DNA of 64,000 nucleotides from Mycoplasmoides fastidiosum (lineage in GTDB: Bacteria > Bacillota_I > Bacilli_A > Mycoplasmatales > Mycoplasmoidaceae), in assembly GCF_024498275.1 (NCBI RefSeq), contig NZ_CP101809.1:496001-560000 (forward strand). Reading direction: 5' to 3'. Shown here in pieces: positions 54,456-63,438 of this stretch. The notes beneath the pieces are model-generated. The model ran no database searches. It saw only the letters and a list, made by a program, of their open reading frames with translations, and was not told where the DNA came from. A program made the translations under genes and the position numbers. Each line of letters begins with the position of its first letter. Position 1 is the first letter of the stretch.

Positions 54456-54497
54456 AGCCAATCTCAGATTGGTTCTACTGGATTTTTCTTTTTTCTA
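54456..54497 (+). terminator. Probable terminator of tRNA cluster 1
   Basis: AGCCAATC and GATTGGTT form a short stem with a three-base loop, 37 nt after tRNA-Gly; T-rich sequence follows after a 9-nt gap, so it is not a classic terminator. Confidence 0.45.
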
Positions 54498-54564
54498 CTT
54501 GTTTAGAACCATATTAACTTTCTATTATTTGAAAAATATAAGTTTTTTATACTTCCTTTATTAA

Positions 54565-54613
54565 AAACTCGTCGATAAAGAAATACTTTATGGGACTTGT
54601 TTTTCAATCTTTT
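54565..54613 (+). terminator. Imperfect hairpin with T run (candidate terminator or small-RNA end)
   Basis: ATAAAG pairs with CTTTAT around AAATA; GTC with GAC and AAAAAC with GTTTTT extend the stem through small internal loops; a T6 run follows after CAATC. Confidence 0.45.
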
Positions 54614-54666
54614 TTACTATTCAAATTTGAATATCTTTCTATTAATATAGACCCTTTCGTTATATG

Positions 54667-54703
54667 AAAAAAATACCTGTTTAAGCTCAGCAGGTATTTT
54701 TTA
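54667..54703 (+). terminator. Intrinsic terminator ahead of the ZIP gene
   Basis: AAAAAATACCTG and CAGGTATTTTTT form a perfect 12-bp stem with an 11-base loop. No gene ends nearby, which suggests that some transcript from the region behind it is terminated here. Confidence 0.85.
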
Positions 54704-54732
54704 TGTCTATTTTGCTAAAATTGGAAAAGTTT

Positions 54733-54762
54733 TTGCAATTTTTGGCAAATCTAATTTATAAT
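54733..54762 (+). promoter_or_regulatory. Promoter for the ZIP transporter gene
   Basis: TTGCAA (54733-54738) and TATAAT (54757-54762), spacer 18 nt; one of the better-formed promoters in the window. Confidence 0.65.
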
Positions 54763-54886
54763 TTTTCTAAATTTACTTCGTTAAATTATAAAAAAAATAA
54801 CAATTATTCGTAAAGTATTTAGAAAAATAATAAAATACTGAATTGAATTTAGTTATCAGAAAAACAAGGAACTTAGTTGGCTATTT

Positions 54887-55915
54887 ATGTTTAATGGCAT
54901 TATCATTAATTCGTTTTCGGCTTATGGTAATTATAATTTTAATGCCCTAATTTTGAGCTTAATCATCATTTCGGTTCCGGTTTTAATTACCGTTCTTGCT
55001 CCCTTAGTCAAAGCAACTTTAAGTAAAAAAGCAACAATGTTATTGTATGCTTTCACCATTGGGTTTTTTCTAGTTTTAGGACTGTATGGCGAAAGTAATG
55101 AAGGTTTACACTTCTTGCAAGATGGTTATCCTGATCATCCCCATTTAATTGGTATCCAAGTCGGGGTAATTGCTGGTGGAGCGTTATTAGGTTTAGCTGG
55201 AGCGTTATTCTTTAAGTTCTTAATTAGTAAAAAACTAAAAGTTTTGAACTGAAACCAACTAATTCATCATACCCACCAACACGATTCTAACCAGCATGAT
55301 CACCACCAATTTCACCATCATGCTCATGGTGAGGATTATTTCTTAGATCGAGCTAACAGTGCGATTAAAAACAAGTATTTAGCAATTTATTTATTACTAT
55401 CCCACCGAGTGGGAGCGGGGTTATTTTTAGGTTATACGGTTTATCAAATTGTTAGTGGTTTAGGGGGAGGAATCTCTGTTACTTTCATCATTGGTTTTTT
55501 TATTCACGTTATTCCTGAAGAACTAATTTTGTATTACCGAATGCGCGAAATGCAAATTCCGAAATGAAGGGCAATGGGTTATTCATTGTGAATGAGTTTA
55601 TTGTTAGTTCCCTTCATTTTTATTGGTGCTAATTTAGGCACTTTTATTGGTGCCCAACCCTGAATTCAGGCGTTATTACACATTATTGTTGGGGTTTTAT
55701 TCAGCTTTGTTGCTTTAGTGGAGTTACTACCCGAAGTAATTGCTGAAGCCAAAACCCAAAAATTGTGATATCTAGCAATCATTTTACTAATTTTAGGCAT
55801 GATTAGTGCTTTTTTGGTGATGAATTTACACGTTCACGAACACGGCGGGGGTGAAGCTAGTTCGAGCTTATTTGCCCATCCACTATCTCATCTGGCTCCT
55901 AAACTACGAATTTAA
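54887..55915 (+). CDS. ZIP-family metal ion transporter
   Basis: A 342-residue membrane protein with about eight predicted helices. Seen: a histidine-rich loop (HHTHQHDSNQHDHHQ ... HHHAHGED, about residues 125-148) in the place of the variable cytoplasmic loop of ZIP proteins; helix motif HRVGAGLFLGY; FIIGFFIHVIPEELILYY near residue 203 and VELLPEVIAEA near residue 278, corresponding to ZIP metal-site helices (H-x-IPE). TGA codons are Trp. Known: uptake of Zn2+ or related divalent metals without ATP. Own promoter; sits between two tRNA clusters; a lipoprotein gene follows 17 nt later. Confidence 0.85.
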
Positions 55916-55932
55916 ACAAACTTAATTTTTTC

Positions 55933-56907
55933 ATGAAATGTCAATTTTCTCGTTCGGCTAAACTTTTTTGTTGAACTAGTTTTAGTCTTATTAGCTTTGG
56001 TTTGAGTGCTTGTAGCGCTCAAACTGCTGCAACCACATCAACTCCTTCGACTGATCCAGTGGTTTCTAGTGTTATTAGCACTCCGGAAGCTGCAGTAAAT
56101 TTCGGGGTTCCAGTTGCTCAATTATATGCTTTACCCCGAATTACTGATTATTTACAGCAACCATATCGACCTGATTTCCAAATTCCGAATGATGTAGGGG
56201 TTAAATCAACCGAATTTCACACCACGATTTTTAACCAATCCAATGTTGCTAACGCTTATGCAATTGCTAATTCAAATTTGGTGGCTAAGAATTTAACGAT
56301 TCCTCTAACTAAACAAGCAACTGATCAAAAATGAACCTTAGTTAATGCTTATCCGGTTCCTGGTAATGTTGCGGTGGTGATTGAAGTCGAAACTAAAACA
56401 CAGACTAAAACAAATTATGTTTGGTTTTTAAACCAGTTCGACCAACATGGCCACTTACTTTCCAGTCCTAATACACGAACCCACCCAACTGTAACTAGTT
56501 TTTTACAATGGGAACAGTTACACCGGGTGTTAACTAATGATCAACGGCAGTTTAATTTGTTACAACCAGAATTATTTGCAGCGATTAAAACAGTTAATTT
56601 ATCTGATCCGGATGCGGCTTCATGAATTCAAACTTATCAAACCAAATTAACGACTTTATTAAATTGGTATTTACTGCGCTTTAGTACAACTGCAGATGAT
56701 CAAAATGTTCATCGGCTAACTCTAACCCATAATCCTGCAACCGATCAATCAGATCGGGGTATCATTAGTTTTGATGTTAATGTTTTAAACATTAATCAAC
56801 AACCAATTTGATCAAGCGCTAAATGACTCATTAGAGCTAATGGGTTTGCTCATTCAAACCCCAATTTTAACTTATCAATTGAACAAGTTGCTCAAACGAC
56901 AAATTAA
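55933..56907 (+). CDS. Lipoprotein of unknown function (324 aa)
   Basis: Seen: N-terminal signal with lipobox GLSAC (Cys about residue 27); Thr/Ser-rich stretch after it; the rest is polar and presumably outside the cell. TGA (Trp) codons at 55972, 56332, 56623 and others are read through to TAA at 56905. It starts 17 nt after the ZIP gene and is probably co-transcribed, so it may aid metal capture, but no metal-binding His/Cys cluster is visible (inference). No match to the giant lipoproteins or the BMP pair. Confidence 0.82.
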
Positions 56908-57013
56908 AAAATGTTATTTTTTCTTAAATTTAGTTTAAAATTTATTCTTGCATTATTGAAATTATAATTCGTAAAATTTTGATAAAAAAAGCAAAAAAAT
57001 CAAAAATTTTTAA

Positions 57014-57019
57014 TATAAT
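57014..57019 (+). promoter_or_regulatory. -10 box of tRNA cluster 2
   Basis: TATAATCTA, as at cluster 1. It is followed by GTTTTTA pairing with TTAAAAGC (57028-57045), a small leader hairpin at the expected transcript start. Confidence 0.65.
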
Positions 57020-57077
57020 CTATTAAGGTTTTTATTTTTAAAAGCAAATCACTTCATCATTCATATTTTATATATTT

Positions 57078-57152
57078 GGTCACATAGCTCAGCGGTAGAG
57101 CAACCGGCTGTTAACCGGTTGGTCGTAGGTTCGATCCCTACTGTGACCGCCA
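57078..57152 (+). tRNA. tRNA-Asn (anticodon GTT)
   Basis: Acceptor GGTCACA pairs with TGTGACC, discriminator G, CCA encoded; anticodon loop CTGTTAA gives GTT. Confidence 0.95.
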
Positions 57153-57158
57153 TTTTTT

Positions 57159-57235
57159 GGCCCGTTGGTGAAGTGAACGAACACACACGCCTTTCACGCG
57201 TGCATTCACGGGTTTGAATCCCGTACGGGTCACCA
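57159..57235 (+). tRNA. tRNA-Glu (anticodon TTC)
   Basis: Acceptor GGCCCGT pairs with ACGGGTC (one G-U); anticodon loop CTTTCAC gives TTC; CCA encoded. Confidence 0.94.
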
Positions 57236-57299
57236 TATTAAATTATTAATACTACTAATAGTTTCTTTCAGAGTTAGAATTTTTCTAACTTTTGTTTTT

Positions 57300-57375
57300 G
57301 GAGTGTTAGCTCAGCTGGGAGAGCATCTGCCTTACAAGCAGGAGGTCGGGGGTTCGAGCCCCTCACACTCCACCA
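57300..57375 (+). tRNA. tRNA-Val (anticodon TAC)
   Basis: Acceptor GGAGTGT pairs with ACACTCC; anticodon loop CTTACAA gives TAC; CCA encoded. Confidence 0.95.
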
Positions 57376-57410
57376 TTTTTTTACAATAAAAAGATTTATC
57401 TTTTTTTGTT

Positions 57411-57487
<77 letters not shown>

Positions 57488-57514
57488 TAGTTTTAAGCAT
57501 ACTCTTATGCTTAT

Positions 57515-57599
57515 GCACCTGTGGCGGAACTGGCAGACGCGCTAGACTTAGGATCTAGTATCGAGAGATGTGTGGGTTCGAGTCCCTCCAGGTGCACCA
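57515..57599 (+). tRNA. tRNA-Leu (anticodon TAG)
   Basis: Acceptor GCACCTG pairs with CAGGTGC; long variable arm; anticodon loop CTTAGGA gives TAG; CCA encoded. Last tRNA of cluster 2. Confidence 0.95.
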
Positions 57600-57656
57600 T
57601 TTTAGAAATTAATCATTTTTTTAAAAGTGATTGGTTTCACAAAAGAGACCCCATTG

Positions 57657-57706
57657 ATAAAAAGCCCTTTCTTACATTTAAAGAGTGTGTAAGAGAGGGC
57701 TTTTTG
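57657..57706 (+). terminator. Terminator of tRNA cluster 2
   Basis: AAAAAGCCCT and GGGCTTTTT, extended by TTCTTAC and GTAAGA, form a long stem with a T run, 58 nt after tRNA-Leu. A rev-strand role for the convergent prmC is also possible. Confidence 0.85.
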
Positions 57707-57721
57707 CTGTTATCAACTAAA

Positions 57722-58600
57722 TTATTGGAGTTTGGGTTTTAAACAAACAACACGTAGCTGGTTGTTTCAATCATTAATTAACTCAAAATCCCATTCGGGA
57801 TGATTTTGTTGGGCTATAGTTCATTGAATTTGGTGTAAACTACTTGTTTCTAAAACCACTAAGCGTCAATGTGAATTACTAGTTAAATAAGTTAACAAGG
57901 TTTGATAGTGCTCTCACCCATAATCGTTAGCAAACAAAGCTAAGTGGGGTTCATGTTTAACTAAATTAGTATCAATGATATCCGTATAACCAACATAGGG
58001 AAAATTAGCTGAAATAATTTGGTAAGTCGGATTTGTGGTTAAAAAGTCCAATCAATCAGCGGTCATTAAATTAACTTGGAGTTGGTGTAGTTGGGCATTA
58101 GCTTGAGCATTAGCAATTGCATCGGGATTTAAGTCTAATAAAGTGGTGTCAAGTTGGTTTGAATATTCGTGTTGAACACTTAAACCAATAATCCCTGTAC
58201 CCGTGCACAAATCAATGTACTGTCATGGTTTTGCTGGTTGGGGTAAACTGGTTATTAACCGGTGAATTTGGGTGATTAAAACTTTAACAACTAATTCAGT
58301 TTCATGCCGGGGAATAAAGACTTTAGGATGCACTTGAAATTGACGGTGATAAAAACTAGTTTGCCCAGTAATTCGTTCTAGAGGAAATTTTTTGTAACAA
58401 GCTGCAAGTACAACTTGTCAAAAAGCACTAACCGGAAAATCAACTGGTTGGTACATATAACTGATGAAATCAAGCTTGTTAGAGCATTTTGAAGACAAAA
58501 AATAAACCAATTCAAAAAGAATTTGCTGACTCATTTGCTTGTAGTCAGTAATTTTTTTGCCTTGGTTAATTAATGTCAGAAAACTAACGGGGTTATTCAT
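57722..58600 (-). CDS. prmC: Peptide chain release factor N5-glutamine methyltransferase (PrmC/HemK)
   Basis: A 292-residue protein starting at ATG 58600, overlapping the prfA stop by 8 nt. Seen: helical N-terminal domain, [12 protein letters not shown] (family IPRPETE), SAM-binding [13 protein letters not shown] near residue 135, [16 protein letters not shown], and SANFPYVGY, which takes the place of the catalytic NPPY. TGA codons are Trp. Known: methylates the Gln of the GGQ motif of release factors; prfA directly upstream is its substrate. The NFPY form is unusual; the active-site Asn and Tyr are kept. Confidence 0.92.
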
Positions 58601-59687
58601 CAGAACCAATTAGTTTATTTAATTTTTCGGATTGATCATAATTGATCAGCGCTTCAGTGATTGGTTCCAAATTGCCTAGCATGATCGAATTTAAACGGTT
58701 AATGGTTAAATTAATGCGATGGTCAGTGACCCGGTTTTGGGGGTAGTTATAAGTGCGAATTTTTTCTGATCGATCACCAGTGCCAACTTGAGAACGCACA
58801 ATTTCGCCAATTTGTTGGTTTTGTTCGTCATTTAATTTTTTTCACAACTTGGCCCGCAACATTGTCATTGCTTTTTCCCGGTTAGAAATTTGCGATTTAC
58901 CCTCTTGACAAGCAGCAACAATTCCGGTTGGTAAGTGGGTGATCCGAACAGCTGACTCAGTTTTGTTCACGTGTTGACCCCCAGCTCCTCCAGCTCGGAA
59001 TACATCAACCCGTAAATCAGCGGGATTGATTTTTACTTCAACTTCGTCTTGTTCAGGTAAAACACTAACCGTAATTGTTGAAGTATGCACCCGCCCTTTT
59101 GATTCGGTTGCAGGAACTCGTTGGACCCGGTGAACCCCGGATTCAAAAATCATTTTAGGATAAACGTTTTTGCCAGATAAACTAAATGATAAATAAGTTG
59201 TGCCAATTGCATTGGTTGAATAATCAAGAATTTGTAATTGTCATTTATTATTTGCGGCATATCGTTTGTAAGCTTCAAATAAGTCATTCACAAAAATACT
59301 TGATTCATCCCCACCTGCTGCTGGACGCATTTCAATGATAACATTCTTGTTAGCATTTGGATCAGGGGGAATCAATAAAAACTTTAACCGTTTTTCTAAT
59401 TCGGGTAATTGGTTTTTCAGCTCGTCTAATTCAATTTGAGCTAGTTCAAGTAACTCGGGGTCTTCTTTGTTTTGTTTCTTAATAATTTCTTTGGCTTGGT
59501 TGAAATTAGTTAGAAATTTTTCATATTCCAAAAACCCATAATGAGCTGGGGCAACTTGCGCAATTTTTTTGTTGAGTTGCACAATTTTAGTGGCATTATC
59601 ACCAACTTGGTTTAATTCTTCAACTAGTTTTTCATGAGTTTCATGAATTGATTTTAAAGCTTCATATAAATGCTGACTATGATTCAT
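58593..59687 (-). CDS. prfA: Peptide chain release factor 1
   Basis: A 364-residue protein started at ATG 59687. Seen: the coiled N-terminal domain, [18 protein letters not shown], the stop-codon-reading PAT tripeptide in [13 protein letters not shown], and the peptidyl hydrolysis loop [18 protein letters not shown] with GGQ. Three TGA codons are Trp. Known: reads UAA and UAG; as UGA is sense here, no RF2 is expected and this would be the only class I factor. It follows the rpmE terminator and is coupled to prmC. Confidence 0.96.
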
Positions 59688-59754
59688 AACAGCGGCAGTG
59701 AACCTTTCTTGTTGCCTTGGGGGAGTTAAATGGGAAAATAGTGTGCCAGAAAAC

Positions 59755-59796
59755 AACAAAAAGTAGTGGCAAGCATCAATGTTGCCACTACTTTAA
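59755..59796 (-). terminator. Intrinsic terminator after rpmE
   Basis: AAAGTAGTGGCAA and TTGCCACTACTTT form a 13-bp stem with a nine-base loop; on the minus strand it ends in TTTTTG. It separates rpmE from prfA. Confidence 0.9.
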
Positions 59797-59811
59797 TGAA
59801 GTTTGTTCAAG

Positions 59812-60117
59812 TTATTTAATTTCCAAATCAGCCAAAGTTTGGCGTTTTTTGCGGGTTGGTTTAGCTTTTGTCACTTCTTTTTTAACTGCTGGTTCAGCAA
59901 TCTGTTTTTTTCCAGCTTCAAATTTAGATAATAATTTTTCAGCTTTTCCGGTTACTTTACCCATGGTATTTTTACCAAGATAAAACGGGTGACATTGGGA
60001 GCAGATTTCCACAACAACTTCGGAGTTTTCTAAAGTTGATAAAACAGTAAATTTAGACTGACATGAAGAACATGTAAAATTAACGTTTGTGGCTTTGGGA
60101 TGAATGTTTTTTTTCAT
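59812..60117 (-). CDS. rpmE: Ribosomal protein L31
   Basis: A 101-residue protein. Seen: N-terminal KKNIHPKATNVNFTC, two zinc-type pairs (CSSC and CSQC), and the HPFYLGKNT segment of L31, followed by a Lys-rich extension (about residues 66-101) that is longer than in most bacteria. Known role: 50S protein bridging to the small subunit. A promoter and a leader hairpin lie upstream; its own terminator follows. Confidence 0.97.
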   Translation of the reverse strand: MKKNIHPKATNVNFTCSSCQSKFTVLSTLENSEVVVEICSQCHPFYLGKNTMGKVTGKAEKLLSKFEAGKKQIAEPAVKKEVTKAKPTRKKRQTLADLEIK

Positions 60118-60186
60118 AATTAGGGTGAAATTTTGTGCTAATTGAACAAAAATTAGGAAAATAAATTAAAAAATTAAAAAGTGATT

Positions 60187-60220
60187 ATTCGCTTCCTACT
60201 TAACAAAGCTGCAAGCGAAT
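60187..60220 (-). promoter_or_regulatory. Leader hairpin upstream of rpmE
   Basis: On the minus strand ATTCGCTT (60213-60220) pairs with AAGCGAAT (60187-60194) around an 18-base loop that can fold again (CTT with AAG). It lies between the -10 box (60237-60242) and the L31 start and resembles autogenous leaders of ribosomal-protein genes. Confidence 0.5.
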
Positions 60221-60236
60221 AAACACATGTTCGTTA

Positions 60237-60242
60237 ATTATA
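60237..60242 (-). promoter_or_regulatory. -10 box of rpmE
   Basis: TATAAT on the minus strand, with TTGCAA (60262-60267) 19 nt upstream as -35 candidate; 120 nt before the ATG. Confidence 0.55.
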
Positions 60243-60303
60243 ACCTAAAACGACTTAATTCTTGCAAAAAATATGCTGGGATTACAGAAAACAAACACCT
60301 AAT

Positions 60304-61095
60304 TTAACTCTTTTTATAATCGGGTTTTGCCGCAGTTGGTTTGGATTTTTGAGTTTGTTTTTGCTGCTGCAAATAAAGTTGTCAGTCAGTAATTTCAGGA
60401 TCGTTAAGATATTTTTGATAATTGGCCCGGATGTCTAATTGTTTATCAAGGGCCATTTGTTTTTTCTCATCAGCATAAATTAAAATTGGGGTTTGATCGG
60501 TTTGTAAATAATCCCAAACAACAATTTTATTCCCAAAAAAGACCCGTTCAAAAAACTGGTGGCAACGGTGAAAATCAACATCAGAACGTAACCGTACTTC
60601 TTTAATGTATTCGTGCTTTAAAATGGTTTTAAGGACATAATCAGGGGTGTTAGCGTATTTTTGGTGTAATTGCTCTAAGTTCAGTGGTTGTCTGGCATGT
60701 TCGTAATAACTGGACCACTGGTCTAAATAAATTTTGAATAATTGTTCATCAGCGAGATCAGAATAACTACTGCGCAATTGTTCCCAATTCGGCCGAATTA
60801 AATTATCTAAAAAATATTCGGTTTCTAAATACTCAGCGGTTGATTTTAAGCTTAAGCTTAAAATCTTTTTCTTTGCTTCAGATTTAGTGTGAAGCAAAGT
60901 TCACATCAAATGCCGTTTAGTTTTTAAAATCAGCAATTCAGTTGCCTTTAGAACGCTTAGATACAAAGGCTCTAACTGGTTGTTAGTCCACAATTTTTTC
61001 AAAACTAACTGAGTTAACTGATCCCCATTATAGTTTTTGATTTCTTCAACAAACGCTAAATAATAAGGGTTAGTTTTCAACACACTAGAGTTCAT
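60304..61095 (-). CDS. Hypothetical protein (263 aa)
   Basis: I do not recognise a family. Seen: open from ATG 61095, preceded by CAAGGCC, to TAA at 60304, with TGA (Trp) at 60898 and 60382. It is soluble, Leu/Tyr/Gln/Lys-rich, with a basic C-terminal tail (KSKPTAAKPDYKKS). A segment WEQLRSSYSDLADEQLFKIY is helical. It lies between tkt and rpmE, on the same strand as both, in the position of the hypothetical gene next to rpmE-prfA-hemK in M. genitalium; homology to it is not shown. Confidence 0.72.
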
Positions 61096-61204
61096 AACAG
61101 GCCTTGAGTTTTGCTTTCTAAGATCAAATTTTAAAAGATTTTTCGGGAGAATGAATAACTTTTTTACTGACACTAAAATTCTTAAATTGAAATGATTGCT
61201 TAAA

Positions 61205-61241
61205 ATAAAACAACCCCTGTTGGTTAGTAACAGGGGTTGAA
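61205..61241 (-). terminator. Intrinsic terminator of transketolase
   Basis: CAACCCCTGTT and AACAGGGGTTG form a GC-rich 11-bp stem; the minus-strand 3' side is T-rich (TTTTATTTT). Confidence 0.93.
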
Positions 61242-61261
61242 ATGTTTCGGTTGTGCTGGGG

Positions 61262-63229
61262 TTATTTCTGCACAATTTTTAACACCCGATTCGCCATTTT
61301 TTCCACTAGAAAATTTAAGGCTTTGACAACATCACCAGCTGGTGCTGATAAGCCAAACCGGTCAATCCCCCAAGAATAACGGGCGTATTTTTTTCAACCT
61401 AAAGTTGCACCAAACTCTAAGCTAAAGGTATAACGGTGTTGTAGAATACTTTTTTTGTATTCGATGTCTTGTTCATCAAATAATTTGGTACATCAAAATG
61501 AGACAACTTGTACGGTTAAATTTTTAGTTTCTAAAAATTCAGCTAATTGTACGGCTAATTCGACTTCACTACCTGTGGCATACAACATGACATCAGGTTG
61601 GGTGTAAGCTGTTCCATAGATCACATAAGCCCCCCGGCGAACATCTTTCATGTTGGACTCAATGATTTTAAACGGTGCCCGACTAGAAGTAATCACAACC
61701 GGATTTTTAGCATCTTTTTGCAATCATAGTTCTAAAGCTGCTGTAGTTTCAGCAACATTACTTGGTCGGGCTACATAGACATGAGGTGTGGCACGTAACA
61801 TTGCTAGTTGTTCAATTGGTTGGTGGGTTGGCCCATCTTCACCAACAGTAATGGAGTCATGAGAGAAAACAGTTAAAGTGTTTAATTCATTAATTGCGCC
61901 CAACCGAATTGCGGGTTTGGTGTAATCAGCAAAAGCTAAAAAGGTTGATCCTGCAGCCAACACTCCCCCATGAGCACTAATTCCGTTGTTAATTGCTTGC
62001 ATTGCTAGTTCGCGCACCCCCATATTCCAGTTTGGTGCAGCATGATCAGTAGCTGACGCAAATGGTTGGTTTTTGTGGATGATTTTAGTAGAAACTGATA
62101 AATCAGCATTTAAAGTAATTAAAGTCGGATTAGTTTTAGTTACTAATTGATAAACATCACCAACAATATTCCGGCTGGCTTCGTTGACATAATTAAGTGC
62201 TAATGCGGTCTCAGTGAAGGAAAGATCGAATTCGTTATGACTAATTTGGTTGAATAAACCAAATTGCTCCGGATCAGTTGTGGCTAAAGCTTCTAAACGC
62301 TCTTGGTATTGTTCTTTAGTTGCTTGGGTACGAGTGTGTAAACCATCAAAAGCTTGATAAACCGCAGCATCATAACTGAAAGGCGCTGCAGTGTATTCTA
62401 AGTTTTCGCGCAAGCACACAATCTCTTCAGCGCTTAAAGGAGCACCATGAACAGCAGAACTGTTTGCTTTAGGTGAATGCGCCCCAATTACGGTTTTGAC
62501 CTCAATGACACTTGGTCGATTCGCAGCTTTAGCAGCTTGTAAAGCTTGATCAATGGCAACTGGATCATCTCCATCAGTGACTAGATGATAATCAATATTA
62601 AAAGCTTCAAAATACTTCTGATGATCCAAAATTTCAGATCCACTAGTTGGTCCATCCAACTGGATGTTATTCGAATCATAAATCAGAATTAATTTGGATA
62701 GATTGTAATAAGCTGCAACACTTAAAGCTTCGTGAAAAATTCCTTCTTGAAAATCCCCATCACCAAATAAACAATAAGTGTAATGATCGACTACACTCTG
62801 GTTATTAGCTTTAAACAAAGCGCTTAAGTGAGCTTCGGCAATCGCCATCCCCACTGCTGCACCAACCCCTTGGCCTAATGGCCCAGTTGTCATTTCTACC
62901 CCGGGTAAATGGTTGCGTTCGGGATGACCCGCATAAACTGAATTCAGCTGACGGAAGTTTTTTAAATCGCCAACATGAACATCTTTCATCTGAATTGCTG
63001 CAAACAACGCGTACAACAAAGCACTACCATGACCTGCACTTAAAACAAACCGGTCCCGGTTGAAATAGTGTGGATCTTTAACATCAAAGTTGATGTGATT
63101 AGCAAACAAGGTCGCTAGAATCGGTGCTGCTCCTAATACAATTCCAGGGTGACCAGAATTAGCCGCAGCAACGGCTTCAACACCCACTACCCGGATTGCG
63201 TTAATCGCTTTTAGTAATTGATTACTCAT
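61262..63229 (-). CDS. tkt: Transketolase
   Basis: A 655-residue ThDP enzyme started at ATG 63229 after AAGGAAGATGC, with TGA at 61724 and 61493 read as Trp. Seen: GHGSALLYAL, the ThDP-binding GDGDFQEGIFHEA (family GDGDLMEG) with the NNIQLDG partner, and HDSITVGEDGPTHQPIEQLA with the catalytic Glu region in the Pyr domain. Known: moves two-carbon units in the non-oxidative pentose phosphate pathway, providing ribose-5-phosphate. Monocistronic by its terminator. The start region has an inverted repeat upstream. Confidence 0.96.
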
Positions 63230-63316
63230 GCATCTTCCTTCAAATATTTAAGTTTCAATTCAATTTTAACTTCAAGACTAACTGGTTTTTGTTGGCCTTT
63301 ATGAAGTGCAATTGTA

Positions 63317-63355
63317 ATTATATATTTGATTAATTAAATTTTTAATGATTAATCA
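63317..63355 (-). promoter_or_regulatory. Promoter and inverted repeat upstream of tkt
   Basis: TATAAT on the minus strand (63317-63322), and TGATTAAT (63327-63334) with its inverted copy ATTAATCA (63348-63355) overlapping the -35 region; a possible operator, or simply AT-rich symmetry. Confidence 0.4.
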
Positions 63356-63381
63356 AACCAGATTAATCTTATTGAGGGCAT

Positions 63382-63415
63382 AAAAAAAATACAAGTTGCA
63401 GTCCTTGTATTTTTG
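63382..63415 (-). terminator. Intrinsic terminator of the edge gene
   Basis: AAAAATACAAG and CTTGTATTTTT form an 11-bp stem with an 8-base loop. It ends the minus-strand gene at 63439. Confidence 0.88.
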
Positions 63416-63438
63416 TCACTTTGGGTCAGAAGTAGAAG

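Larger units (their letters stand above)
54420..54886. other. Intergenic region after tRNA cluster 1, three hairpin-T structures
   Basis: 467 bases with no code-4 gene found. It holds the probable cluster terminator (54456), a second imperfect hairpin with T run (54565), a third strong terminator (54667), the ZIP promoter (54733-54762) and a leader hairpin (AGTATTT pairing with AAATACT, about 54809-54839). A TATACT at 54548-54553 could drive a short RNA ending at one of the hairpins. Confidence 0.55.

Noticed and set aside
54420..54886. Possible SRP RNA, tmRNA or RNase P RNA after the tRNAs
   Set aside because: None of the conserved cores of these RNAs was found.
57521..57742. Plus-strand ORF over tRNA-Leu(TAG) and its terminator
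   Set aside because: It is made of the tRNA and the hairpin; no family and no start context.
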